This document shows positions 1-12,701 of a stretch of 64,000 nt of DNA, piece by piece. Source of the stretch: Rhizopus arrhizus (taxonomy: Eukaryota; Mucoromycota; Mucoromycetes; Mucorales; Rhizopodaceae); assembly GCA_024220505.1 (NCBI GenBank), contig JAKZZE010000011.1, positions 930,001 to 994,000 of the forward strand. The letters are read 5' to 3'. Position numbers and translations under genes: made by a program. The first letter of the stretch is position 1; each line of letters opens with the position of its first letter. The notes beneath the pieces were generated by a model, which had not been told where the DNA came from, ran no database searches, and worked only from the letters and a program-made list of their open reading frames with translations.

Positions 1-600
1 TAGTGACAGAAATCCATGAATTCATCGTCTTGACATTGGCCACAAAATCCGGCTTCTTTCCCTTTTCTCTTGCTTGTCCAGTCGTCTTCTTATTGACTTC
101 GTCTTTCTTGACTTCCTTCATGACTTCATTTACCTTTTTGTTCAAATAGCTATTAGCCCATTGAATATGCAAAAGAGGTTCAGCTGCAAAGATTGGCTGT
201 AATACAGGGGCAATATAGTTGTGAACATATGAATCTTCAATAAAGGAATTTGGGGATCCGTTTGCAAAGAGGTAAGAGCTGTATGACAGCTTGAATTGTG
301 TGAGCATCAACTATATTTTTCATAGAGATGGCTTCAACAAGATATGTTGCCAAAATCCATACACCAGACAGTGGAATTCATTGGTTTTGATGGTTCATTA
401 ATTTTGAGAGTGGACATGGCTTGTCTATGTAAATCGACACTCCAATCTTTACTTATTGAAGATTGTTATTTCTGATCAAAAAGGAATACATCATGAAGAG
501 CTAAATGTCTCAAGTCAGAAAGCTGTTCCGCGAGGTTACGTAATTTTAAAGTATTTGTCTTGTAGTTACAGTAGGTGAAAAGATATGAGCAGCCTCTGTT
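1..600 (-). pseudogene. Relic of a Mucorales-type repeated family with a PDF/RPDY motif (partial, window edge)
   Basis: Read on the minus strand, bases about 310 down to 1 give an open stretch with YVHNYIAPVLQ near its start and KKPDFVANV near its end. It resembles the better preserved copy at 61.3-62.8 kb (YIHPFIHGLL, then RPDYKVDIY). Upstream, bases about 600-310 hold pieces such as LRNLAEQLSDLRHLALHD interrupted by stops and at least one frameshift. The copy runs off the window just after the PDF motif, so the part that would hold the E-x-K motif is not visible. I cannot name the family from a database. The relation between the two copies is my own alignment. It is a decayed gene or transposon-carried ORF. 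Confidence 0.45.
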
Positions 601-763
601 CGATTTGTCTTCATATCTTTTTATTTTAGGGTATACATTCGCCAGAGCTTTGATATCACATAAGCTAATTAAAAAAGCAAAAGTGCATATAATGCATTAT
701 AGAGGTTGACTGTATCTCAAGTATAAGTTTTTTAAAAAGGGAAAGACAGTCATAAAATAGCCA

Positions 764-1723
764 ATGATGATTTATCAAAATTCGCTATGTTTCCTTTGTT
801 TCTACTTTGGCTGGTATACTATTGATGTACCTCTTGCAAGCATATGCATTGAGCTTATTTCACTCTACATCTACACGTTGCTAAAGTTTTCTGACACCTC
901 TTGCTCTGACTTCATGTGGTGGCAGATTAAGTTTGAGCTGATACCAAACATGCTTTATATGATTTAAATCCTGACTTTGAGCATACCAATAATTTATATA
1001 CCTTACACTGATACCGCATAGCTACGCAGTTATGGACTTTAATTTATACATTAGGCCGCTATCATTCTGAAGGTATATATTAGACACCTTTAAATGATGA
1101 TAATTTAACGTATTCATGCAAACAATGCTAAGTATATGAAGATAAGTCGTTGAATTTATATTACCATCATAAAGCTGACATGTCTAAACTGGACCCTGAG
1201 CAGGTATGCGATCACACATGTTCATCTTACCGCTGCCGTGCTTTACTGTAATGTTGATGTGATGAGGAAGCAAGAGGTCATTTGATACTACCCTATAGTA
1301 CTTTACTCCATCCGATCACTAGATGCTAACCTTTGCTTCAGCTGAGAACACTGCTGATCGTCACTATTGACTTGACCAGTTGCAATGCCTTTTTGCTCAG
1401 GCCATCTGCTTTTTTCAATGATCCTTTTTTAAAAATGCCTTCTTTTTTTTTAGCTCTCGGTGGAAGTTTATGGATCTCAGCGCGTTTACTCCTGAACGAT
1501 GTGTCAACGAGCAACCAAGCTTACCTAAATCCCTGAATAACTCTTTTGCTATTGTCGGATGACCAGTAATGATACGCAACTCGAGAGAATGTTTCACAGC
1601 ATCAGAGACAATAGCATGTCTGCCAGCCTGCAGGTATGACTTTTGTGGAAAAAGCTTTCTAGCATGTACTTTAACCGTACTAGAATGAACGTGGTATTCA
1701 TCTGAAATATCTTCTGGTTTCAT
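764..1723 (-). pseudogene. Tc1/mariner (IS630 superfamily) transposase relic
   Basis: The minus strand carries a decayed transposase in order. An N-terminal helix-turn-helix part lies at 1723-1415 (RSINFHRELKKKKAFLKKDH is the typical Tc1 linker before the catalytic domain). Then come remnants matching HCNW..., VFSAEAK (decayed from the VFSDE type), VKHGSGKMNM, and a C-terminal part NHIKHVWYQLKL...LWQRVD-like...YINSIPAKV near 960-790, typical of the Tc1 end after the catalytic glutamate. Several in-frame stops (for example just after KKDH at 1415) show it is dead. Tc1 transposases cut and paste DNA at TA sites. No clear terminal inverted repeats were found. Confidence 0.7.
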
Positions 1724-1812
1724 GCTCTTTAATAGTGTATCTTTTTATGTTGGGGTTGCTTTTCCATTGGCATAGATTTAGGCATAATGATGCGAAGTAG
1801 TGAGAGGAATTG

Positions 1813-1815
<3 letters not shown>

Positions 1816-1854
<39 letters not shown>
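1816..1854. repeat. 39-base poly(A) tract
   Basis: An uninterrupted run of 39 A lies upstream (on the minus strand) of the Tc1 relic. It could be a retroelement tail or simple slippage. No adjacent retroelement was recognised. Confidence 0.9.
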
Positions 1855-1856
<2 letters not shown>

Positions 1857-2183
1857 AACCAAGGACCTTGAAGTTGCACTTGCTTTTATATGAATACAAT
1901 GAGGAATGCTCACAGTCTCAGACAAGTACGCCGTGTAGTCTTACAATATATTTTTTGTTGATTTAAATGTAAACATATGATTACCACACATAATTTAAGC
2001 TGGCCGGAAATCAAAATCTTAAATTCGCATTCTCATCCCTCTCTCAATTCCCAGTATTACTACATGAGACCTTTACTGTTTCAAGACACATGGCCCCGAA
2101 AATATACCATAGGAGTCCCAAGCCGGTAGTTGGCATGTACCTTTTGATATAGCAAAAAAAAATCGATTTTGCCAAAAGTTTGC

Positions 2184-2560
2184 TCATATTTTTTCACATA
2201 TTATATAGCATAGCTGTACCAGGCCTGTTTCATCAGAAGTGATCCAAGTACCTATAGAAGCTATATGATCAGAAGGGGTGGTATGGATATTTCCTGTAGG
2301 GCGGTCAAATTTATCTTCTTCATCATCTTTGCCATTTTCAACTCTTTCATCGTTGTTTTGAAGCACCGTGTTTTCATCACCAGTATTAGCTTTATGATTA
2401 TCATATTCCTCAAATTGATAGAATCCTTTGCGACCTGGATGATAATCTATTATAAGATCGCTAGGTATATGATCACTATCATCATCTTCTCAATATTCAT
2501 TATTGCTTTCCTCTACGGGAAAATAGCTAAACTCATTAGCCATATTCTCAGTGTCTTTTT
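2184..2560 (-). other. Acidic open stretch with one stop, unrecognised
   Basis: The minus strand gives an acidic coding-like stretch, MANEFSYFPVEESNNEY, then a TGA, then EDDDSDHIPSDLIIDYH, continuing to about 2184 with many D and E residues. One stop interrupts it. It has no recognised domain. The composition suggests a decayed protein rather than random AT-rich DNA, possibly the acidic N-terminus of a transposon protein. The remaining bases between 1855 and 2846 show nothing else that I can support. Confidence 0.25.
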
Positions 2561-2846
2561 TTTTTTTCACTTGCCGCCACATTATTGAAAGTCGTAGGAG
2601 TATAAGAGTTTCCTACAATACCAGCATTTTTTATATCAAAAGTGATGGAGGACTTGGGATTAGTAGTGTTCGTGCTTTTCTTGTTAAAGCACACCCCGTG
2701 AATTTTTTATATAATCCTCAAAATGGGAGTGGTACGAATTTTATATTAGAGGTAAGGTACGATACGGTAAAATAAAAAAAAAATAGATTCAAAAATAATT
2801 TTAATTTGTTTTATAAAATAAAAATAAGAAAACAGAAAAATCGTGA

Positions 2847-3951
<1,105 letters not shown>

Positions 3952-4214
3952 AATTGAAAATAAAAGAAGAAGAAAACATAAAAAAGGGAGTAAATCCTTT
4001 AAAAAAAAGTGTGGGGAATAAAATTAAAATAGATGACTAAAGGAATTGGTTGAAATGAATACGTTTTTAAGTTGTGTAACTTTTTCATATGCAAATTTTA
4101 ACCAATTCTAAAAACCATTTTGATGCACATTTTGAATTACCGTCAATTGAATTTTATTGGTCGTATTTTCGGACTCAATTCATCAAGCCTTTGGATACTA
4201 ATTGTTAATCGTTC

Positions 4215-5293
4215 CTAAAACAATCTTGGTTGCCTTCGCTCCGGCTTCCAATGTGGTAAGATTCTCCGTGAAAAAATTGAATTTGTGATTTGGACGCCCA
4301 ATGTTGGTTTAGTAGTTGGCTTGTAGTAGAACCGTTCAAATGTTTGAGTGTTTCGACTCCAATTTGCATGTTGTTTGTCTTCTTCGACGGTGTTTCCTTT
4401 CTCTACAGCCTTGGTACTGGCCGTTGCTCGTCTTGAGTGAGATGGATATAACTTCGTATCGATCCCCGCATTTATCACCATTTCTTTTACCCAGTTTGCT
4501 ACGGTACTACTCTTTGCTGAACTTACTCTTTCTGCCTCCTCAATATACGCCAAGAATAAACTATGCTCTTATAGTAGTGAATTTCTAAGGTGGTTTATTC
4601 TCTGCATAAAAACGAACAGGGTTGTAACAGGGCAATTGAGTACTTCCAGGGTGACACCGATGGTACAGGACTTTAGTTGAGCTTCTTTTGGTTATCTAAA
4701 GTGAACGGTAGGGCCTACAAGTATCATTTCCTCATCATGTTGAATAAGGACGTCGCGATGATGTAAATCTCCAATATCCGATCTTGATCTTGCCATTGTT
4801 GCATTGCAGAGTAAGGTAATTGCCTTGAGTTGTAGTTTGTATAGAATAATAGTGCTATTGTTGCTGAAATTGTCTTTCAAGTACTCTGTGGCTATGTCAA
4901 TATTCCATGTCTTTGTCTTGTGTGGCACTGAAGAAACCTTGGATCAGTTGTTGTGAAGCTATTGGTAGATTCTTTGGATGTGTGTGCTTGAATACAGAGG
5001 CTATTGATGAACGGTGAGTGTTTAAGTGTTTTGTGCTATAATTTTGGTGTTGTAGTAATAATGTCAAAATGTTCTTGATATTGCACTTCTCAAATTCAAT
5101 TGGTTTTTCTTACACTAGGTCGTCCATAGAGCCCATCCATTTTCATAGTTCTTTTGAGTACTAGATCGTTGAACTCCTGCTTAAAAAATTGTATATCCTC
5201 CTTCGACAAATCTTGCGCTTGCCATGCGGCTAACATCTTGTTGCCTTGTTGATATACTATTGGCTTCTGTAGTTGTTTCATCCCCAGTATCAT
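4215..5293 (-). pseudogene. Tyrosine recombinase relic (DIRS/Crypton-type)
   Basis: Minus-strand fragments lie in order. An N-terminal piece is at 5293-5096. A middle piece at 4928-4692 contains ITLLCNATMARSRSDIGDL. A C-terminal piece at 4690-4215 contains TVANWVKEMV, YPSHSRRATASTKA, QHANWSRNTQTFERFYYKP and ITNSIFS. The HSRR, HANWS and FERFYY stretches match the H-x-x-R, second H and nucleophilic tyrosine of tyrosine recombinases. Fungal and protist DIRS and Crypton elements encode such enzymes. Stops (for example after VHFR at about 4690) break the frame. No reverse transcriptase or RNase H was found beside it, so DIRS and Crypton cannot be separated. Confidence 0.6.
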
Positions 5294-7659
5294 TGGAAAT
5301 CAAAACTGAGTCGGCCAGTATAGTGTTACTACCACTATCCTTTGTATCTTCTCCTTGATATTGCGCAGTAATGAAGGAATCAAATCATATGACAAAGAAG
5401 GAAAAGCCTGGAAATTCAAATGCAATACAAACTATGCTGTTAATAATGGAGGGTGCTGCTCCTACCACATGCTCTCTTTACAACCTGATTTTATTAATCA
5501 AAAATCCTCTTTGTAAGAAATTGTTGAAGAACATGACTACCTGTTCACTATTCATTCAAAATACCATTGAAAATTAAACTGGATTGAGCGATACTGGGGC
5601 TGCTTGGAGTAAGTTGCTCGAAGAGAATGTGATTATTCATTCAAATCCTTAAAAAAATACCTTTTTTCCTTGATCAAGTATCTGTTCCTAACGAAGTTCC
5701 AACAAAAATAAGACGCTTCTATGGCCGATGCTGGGAAGTTAATTGAAGCATACGGTAGTGAAACAGATGGTAAAAAAGCATATTAATAAACATATATTGT
5801 CTAAACAAGTGAAGATTATTATCATTGACCAATCGCAGTTATTGGCTACTAATTCATTTACAGACAACCTTATCGTTCAAATATGCTATTTCTACAACCT
5901 AAAGCCTTTATTCTATTTCTACAGCTTACAGTCTTTGTTTTATTTCTACACGAGCTCTGATTTCACCCCACCGCTACGTATAAGATTTTACCGGAGCGAG
6001 CGTAGCGATATGAAGGTCAAAAATCTTGGCCTTCGCTTATCGCAGGGTGTCAGCCCTTGCGTTGCCACAGGCCTGGAGCTTCGCTCCAATAAATATAAAG
6101 TTTGATCCTGCAGTAAAATGAATGCTAAGACCAACGTCAATAGAGTAAAGCTACTTTGGGGAGTCCCTCCCTAAGACACCCTTCCATATTGCTCAGGCCT
6201 TAAAGTCCCAAATGGTTCGAAACTTAAAGACCCACATAAAATAAAGTTGCGATTCGATTTGCCTAAAAAGGCTAACTATGTATTCTGTTTATACCTCTCC
6301 CTCCTTCTTTTATAAAAACATGTCTGCTGAGATCGTCTTATGGTAAATGATGATTGAGCGATAAGGACATATATAAACATAGGAACTCGGTTAAATGGCT
6401 TAAGGCTATTTATAAAGAGAGTAATGGCCACCCTATGTTTTTCGTAAAAGGAGACTATTCCTATCAGAGACGCGACAAGGCTATGAATGACTACGTTACT
6501 ACTGTAACGCTTGCTAAAATCTCAGATGATCCTCTCTATTCACAATGGGCAAGTGCAGTCTCAGAAGCAGAATTTTCAGTACATATCAACACAAAGCTAT
6601 GTTTTGCAATCTCATCATTTTAACAAGCAATCAAGTTAGGTTCTTTCAAACAGATCTGTTAGTGAGTTCTGGGCTGGGTTATTGGATTATGAAAATCGAC
6701 AACGTTCTCTCAACACCTCCCAGAAAATCAAGTTCATCAATTCTGATCCGTTCTCTAGCCAATTTAAACCCAAATCTCTTTAAACAACCGTATATTGTAG
6801 CTGTCACAGTTTTTTAACAACTTAAAAAGACTTGGTGGAAAGCTTCTTTGTTACTCTTCTTTTTTTTTAGTAGTTACTTCTTTTGATTCAGATACTTCAT
6901 CAGAAGGTAAGCCTCCTGATACTGACACATTGGTTGTTTCTTTACCGTTTTTGTTTTACCATGCTCAGATATGAAGTATCGCGTCTTCTTCGGCAACAAA
7001 CAAGCTTTCAATGCCTTTTTGGACATATGGAAAACAGCAGTAGCATTTCTTTTATTAACATGAGCTCTGATGTTTGATCCAATTGGCAAACTTGGAATAT
7101 CAAGCGTCAAATTCCATTTCGTCTGTAAACTGGGATACCGGCCAAATGTTCATTAGCATATTGAAGAGCGTTTTTTTGAACAAAAAGGTATTAAAAGATG
7201 TTGATAGATGAAGAGGACAACATTTTAAATATTGCTGTCAGTAAGGTAATTGATAAATCAAAAACATGCATTAAGGTGTGACTGCTGCAATAGATAGTTG
7301 TTTAAAGAATTCAACCAATTGACGGTATAGCCTTTTTTCTTCACTTTATATATTTCAATTAGCTGAAGTTGCATTCAAAAGAAAAATAATAATCATTTTC
7401 TTAAATAAGGCTTATAGTTGAAAAGAATTACACTCTTCTTTTTTATTTATAAAATTATTAGTTAATAAAAGAATTATAAGAAAAAGGGTTGTTGACCTAT
7501 TCTTCAAGCATAAGCAAGTTTACTCTTGTAAAGTAAAATCACTGCTATCAGGAGGGCTTGATTGGTTTCAAAAGTGGGCAGATGTTTGATTTTAAACACA
7601 GACACTTCACTATAGCAAAGCATGATTTGTGGGAAAACTCCATTTCTTTCCAATAAATC
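5294..7659. other. Gene-poor stretch with unrecognised coding-like fragments
   Basis: No complete gene is supported here. Bases 6354-6623 on the plus strand are open (SDKDIYKHRNSVKWLKAIYK...), but the frame has no ATG at its start. A further fragment, VSEFWAGLLDYENRQRS, follows in another frame near 6660-6720, so this could be one broken, unrecognised gene. Bases about 5980-6110 look like a dispersed repeat. They include a perfect hairpin (GGAGC TTC GCTCC at about 6077) and unusually GC-rich DNA for this region. The stretch 7130-7659 is AT-rich with nothing recognised. Confidence 0.3.
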
Positions 7660-9181
7660 ATGTCTACTCATAGAGAAGGAATTACTACAGAAACACACGA
7701 TTGGACATTAGTAAAGGCCTCTTCCTTAATCAAGGACCAAAAAGTTATTACAATGTAAGACTAATCCAATGCATAAATATGGAACTTGCTATTCAATTAT
7801 TTCACAGTGAAGGTTCTTTACCAGTTGAAGAAGCTTGTAATCTACTCATTGAAAATAATATTACTTCTGCTCCTGTTTTTAATTCAAAGTCAAAAGATTC
7901 TTCTGAATCTGCTATTGTTCATCCAAGATCTTATGTTGGTATGTTTGACTATGGGGACGTTATCGCCTACATCTTGTTGGTGCTTCAAAATATGTCACCA
8001 CCTGGTGTAAAAGATAGCTTGAATTTTGAAATAAATGATATTATTCGTCGAGCAACCGAAGGAAAAGAAGTTCCAGTTAAATTAGCAAGTGGTAAATAAT
8101 TAGGTTATATAAATAACACAACTAATTGATTTATCTTAGATTTATCACAAAAGAACCCCTTTTATTCAATTCTTCCCGAAGCTACTTTATTGTCTGCTGT
8201 AGAGGAATTTGCTTACGGTATTCACAGAGGTAAAAGCAAATGTTCTTTTGAAAAAAAGCATATGATTACTAAATTTAGCAAGCTGAATGTTATAGTTTGT
8301 GTATTAAACCCTGATGGATCGATAAAGGTAAACAAGATAGTGCACAAAACAATAATACATATTTAAACGTAGACTTTTATTTAATAAAGGGCATATTATC
8401 TCAATCAACAGCAACGAAATATCTTTATGCAAATCAGCGCAATTTCCCAGATATTGAACGCATCATGAATAAGACAGTAAAAGACAAAGATAGAATGTGT
8501 TTAGAATTAGTGCTAAAGAATTTTATTTATAGCTTCGTCAGCTAGGTCTTGGAGTATCTGATGTAATCGCTGTTAACGCTGATTCACCTGTACTTGACGC
8601 GCTTTCACTTATGAGTAACGCGTTATTATTTTAATATCTTGGCAATTTCCTCTTATCTCATTTATTTTATAAAAGGTAAACATGGTATATCTTCTGTTGC
8701 AGTATTAGGACATATGGGTATGGTTCTTGGTAACATAAGTATGACAGATGTCAAGGTATAAAAATTGAAATATAAAAAAATATGTTTTCTAACTGTTTTA
8801 TTAGTTTATCATGAAAAGCTACAAACATCAACTCTTGTGGGAGACATGCTTTCAATTTGTCAGTCTTGTTCGCACACAGCAAGGTGTTGAAGATGGCCAG
8901 GTAAATAAATAATATTATAGATAATGAAATCATGTGTGGCCAATATATATTGTTTTACACTACAGGATCGGATACCAGTTTTTGATGTCCGTCTGGATAC
9001 AACACTAGGTTTTGCAGTAGCGAAATTATTGGCTACAAAATCCCATCGTGTATGGGTAATAGACGAAAGAGAGAAAGCGATAGGTGTTGTTTCTTTGACA
9101 GACGTTATGCGTGCTATTGCTACCACGAGTAATGGTGTAGAAATCAAGCCTTTGCAAAAAGGAAAAGAAGCAGATAAATAA
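7660..9181 (+). CDS. CBS-domain protein, AMPK-gamma/SNF4- or SDS23-like
   Basis: Nine exons (7660-7754, 7808-8091, 8140-8229, 8296-8327, 8390-8476, 8533-8614, 8676-8755, 8805-8900, 8966-9181) join to 353 residues. Repeated CBS motifs are visible: VITIEGSLPVEEACNLLIEN...APVFN, YVGMFDYGDVIAYILLVL, LPEATLLSAVEEFA, VIAVNADSPVLDALSLMS, KHGISSVAVLG, and LDTTLGFAVAKLLATKSHR...VWVID, ending VGVVSLTDVMRAIA (written IGVVSLTDVMRAIA in the sequence). Four CBS units would form two Bateman modules, which bind adenosine nucleotides in AMPK-gamma relatives. The start at 7660 gives MSTHREGITTETHDWTLVKA. All introns are 46-62 bases and GT-AG. A regulatory, energy-sensing role is inferred from the family. SNF4-like and SDS23-like cannot be separated by eye. 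Confidence 0.85.
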
Positions 9182-9334
9182 AACCCAGTTTCGAGTAGTA
9201 GTTCCACAATGTAAACAATAAGGTTATTTTATTATGGCACCTTTTTCTACTTCTTTTTTCTGTTTCTTCTCTTTATTGTATATTTGTACTAGTTACCTTG
9301 GAAAAGCTTTAACTTTTGTTCATTGTCTCTCAAA

Positions 9335-11559
9335 ATGAGCGGAATCTTTTCTCTGAAAAGTAAATCGCTAACAAAAAGAATGAAGACAAGTCGAGCTTGT
9401 GATGACTGTAGAAAACGAAAGGTTGTTTAACTCGTTATTATTGTTGATATGCAAGCTAATTGATAATAATTACAGGTCAAATGTGATGGTAAACAACCCT
9501 GTGCACGGTGCTCAAAAACAAACACAGAATGCGTATTTATAAAAATGCCAAAAAAAGGTCCACCAAAGTCATACATAGAAAGTGTAGAAAATAGACTTCA
9601 AAGAGTAGAAAATGCTTTAGGGCTGACGGATACATCTGTAACTCAAAAAATGCTTGATGGATCCTTGAAAAATGACAATAATGCAGAAGGTATTCATAAA
9701 CAGAAAAAAAAAAAAATATTTAGAAAAAAATATTGATGTAAATGACAGTCTCTGCAATTTCTATTTCAGCGCCTTATACCACAGACCACTTTAACTCCCA
9801 GATAGACAGATTCACCATTAATGAAATTGGACAGGCAGTTTACGTAAATGACTCAATATCACGACAAGATAGAATACCACCTAACAAGATCAATCACTAT
9901 TATTATGATACCCAACCTGATATCTCTTCAGTCTCTGATTCCCCACTTTCATCGACCGTTGCCTTCTTCTCTTGTCATCCTATTACAGCAGAAGAATCCA
10001 TAAAAGAACATCTTTTAGCAGATAAACAAATAGTAACCGAAGCTGAGCCATTGATTGATGTTTACTTTGATTATGTTCACAAGTATATTCCTATGATTCA
10101 CAAATCGTCATTGATTAAACAAATGCACAATACGACAACGCCACCTTCTCGCTTACTGCTTTATGCAATGTGTGCAGTCGCTTCAAGATGGTCCTTGAGT
10201 CAATTGGGCTACAGTGGCAGCAATTTGATACCACCTGGATACACTTATTATCAAAAGGCACTTGGGCTGCTAGATGACTTCTTTGATGTACCTAGAGTAT
10301 CAACAATACAGGCACTCATCTTGTTGGTAAAATACCAAGAGTACTTTCAAAGGATTGGATACTTTCACCGATCATATGCTTACCTGGGAATAGCTGCCAG
10401 AATGTGTATAGATTTGGGTTTATCGGAAGTAGATGGAGAAGGCGTTGAAGCTGAGATTAGTAAAAGGACGTTCTGGGCAACCTTTACATATGATATTTTT
10501 GTGAGTATCGAACAAGGACGTGATACTTATTTTGAAGCTTCAAAGTGTGTCGCTGGTTATCCTGTTCCCACGACAGAGGAGAACTCTGTATATGAGGATG
10601 CAATCACAAATCATAATATACTTATCCAGCTATCCAAAATCCTGTCTGTTACTTATTCTATTAAAAGACGATTCACGATCAGAAAGCAAACACAAGGCAA
10701 CCAACGCACAAAAGAACAGACAGTAGAAGAGCAATCTTGGTTATTTTCAATTCATACACACCTCGAAAATTTCTTTTATGAAATATCGCAAGATTCCTTT
10801 GCAGAATCACAAACAACACAAGATCCTTATATTGGACTTATCTACATGACTTATTACTTTTGCATCATCTTATTACATCGAAGCTACATTGAAAACCCTC
10901 TTGACGAAACAGAATACAATTTTGCACCTTACCCTCACCGAAGACTATGTGTCAATGCTGCCTCAAATATCACTAGCATTGCAGAGTCATTACAAAAAAG
11001 GTTTCCCATACATGTTTTTGCTTTACCTATTCGAGGTGTTCAGCATACAATACACTGCTTGGCTGCTGCTGCAACTATACACCAGCATGAGATGTTGCAT
11101 ACTGAAGATGCAATGGCAAAAAAGATGGCCAATAGATGGTACTTGTCTACAGTAAAGATGGTGCAGTCACTATCAATGCAATCTCCATCGATCGAAACTG
11201 TAAAATACTTTAACGAGCAACATAGAAAGCGCCCGTCGTCTGCCTATTTTCATGGCACAGCCAACACGCCAATAAATAGTGAAAAGCCTCGACCTCTTTC
11301 AATGGCATTTTTGGAAAATCAAATGGGTTGGTCAGCAGCCTCCAGCCCGGTTTATCCAGTACAACAGCAGACATCCTATCCACAGCAACAACCACAATCA
11401 ATGATTCTCTCAGATTTGACAGATTTGCAGAAGCAAGAATTAAGGTTGAATGGGCTGAATGAATCACCGTGTTATGAACAATATGATCCAATTCCAGACA
11501 TGAATGATCTCTTCTTGATAGATAAAGATGAAATTCAAAACTTGTCAATGGAAATGTAA
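9335..11559 (+). CDS. Zn2Cys6 fungal transcription factor
   Basis: Three exons (9335-9421, 9476-9689, 9770-11559) join to 696 residues. The N-terminus holds the binuclear zinc cluster, SRACDDCRKRK then VKCDGKQPCARCSKTNTEC, with six cysteines in the standard spacing. The first intron splits it after RKRK. A basic linker and a short heptad segment (SYIESVENRLQRVENALG) follow, as usual for dimerising members. The middle region (LIDVYFDYVHKYIPMIHK, YLGIAARMCIDLGL, KRTFWATFTYDIF) is the fungal-specific transcription factor domain. The C-terminus is rich in Q, S and P and probably activating. It should be a nuclear DNA-binding regulator, with targets unknown. The first intron has a GTTGTT donor, which is weak. 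The gene starts 153 bases after the CBS gene. Confidence 0.93.
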
Positions 11560-11647
11560 AACAATAATAAAAAGTACCCGCCTTTGCCTTTTCTCTTTTT
11601 CTTTTTTGACCTTTATTATTAATACTATTATACAAGTTTTGTTTCCT

Positions 11648-12489
11648 TTAATTGCCTCCAAAATACACATGCTGAACATCTGCCAACTTCTTTCCTCTCA
11701 TTTTTGCAATATCTTCAGGTTGTTTTGTGTTTGATAATGCTTCGAATGCAGCTTTGATGACATTCATAGGTGTAGTTGATCCTCTCACTTTGGCACTGAT
11801 ATCTTGAATACCAATACATTTACAAATCTCGTGCACATAATGGTTTGTACGAATACCAAATCCTGGAGGTCTAGCACGAAGTTCTAATGTGGTAGCATGA
11901 AATTTATGAGTGAGGTCCATGGACAATGTACGATTATCATAGCGCTCAAAGTATCTCAAGTTCTTGATGGCACGGTTAGTAGCCTTACGGATAGCCCGAG
12001 TGGCTTCTTCGTCTTTACCTTCACCATAACCAGCCAGACCATTTCCATTACCGACAACAACAAGGGCATACATGGAAGGCTGTTTACCTTTACCATTCAT
12101 GTTAACCACTCGCTTCACAACAAGTGCTTTCTTCATCAAATCCCGTTGTTCAATGGAGCTAAGAGGTGTATCAATGATATCGGTGACTGTGTTGAGTACA
12201 ACATCAGTAGGACGGTGAGGTGTAAAGGCCTTTTTTTGATCCAATGTATCAGGTTTCTCGGAGGAATAGTCGAGAATGGTGTCTAATTTGTTGAGATCTG
12301 GAACATTATCTTTGGAAAGTGCTGGATGTCGAAGTTGTTTATCTCCAACGGTAGCATAAGCACGAGCTAAAAATAATAAAAAAATTGATTATTCATAGAT
12401 TCGATTCGCTTTATATGAAAAGTACCTGCTACTAATCTTGTAGCTGGAATGACAGATAGTGTTGCAAAAGAGCGACTGAGTGCTAGCAT
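11648..12489 (-). CDS. MRPS5: Mitochondrial small-subunit ribosomal protein uS5m
   Basis: Two minus-strand exons (12489-12426 and 12366-11648) join to 260 residues. The N-terminus MLALSRSFATLSVIPATRLV is arginine- and serine-rich without acids, as expected for a mitochondrial import signal. The S5 fold follows: VVKRVVNMNGKGKQPSMYAL, VVVGNGNGLAGYGEGK (the S5 double-stranded RNA-binding loop), and the C-terminal S5 domain with RARPPGFGIRTNHYVHEICK and ISAKVRGSTTPMNVIKAAFEAL. The yeast counterpart is MRPS5. It is part of the mitoribosomal decoding and mRNA entry region. It is divergent from NDUFS8 across 212 bases, and its stop lies 88 bases from the convergent end of the Zn2Cys6 gene. Confidence 0.93.
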
Positions 12490-12701
12490 GGTTGACTGTA
12501 AGCACAAGGGCAGAAAAATTTGACAAGGAAAAAAGTAGGTGCAAAAAGTCACCGAAATCCCAAAAAAGGAATAACAATCTCCGATTGAGACGTCAGCAAT
12601 TAATTCACCTGAATGGGGGAGACAACGGTGTTGAAAGGTTTGATGTTTGGACCTTCTTTTTCTTGAGTATCTTTAATATAAAATCCCTCCCCACTCTTAT
12701 A
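12490..12701. promoter_or_regulatory. 212-base shared upstream region of two mitochondrial genes
   Basis: The start codons of uS5m (minus) and NDUFS8 (plus) are only 212 bases apart, so both promoters must lie in or near this stretch. It contains pyrimidine-rich segments just before the NDUFS8 start. No certain TATA box was identified. Coordinated expression of the two mitochondrial genes is an inference from the layout. Confidence 0.6.

Noticed and set aside
5743..6105. Open frame of 120 codons on the plus strand
   Set aside because: It crosses AT-rich DNA into a repeat-like GC-rich end and has no protein-like conservation that I can see.
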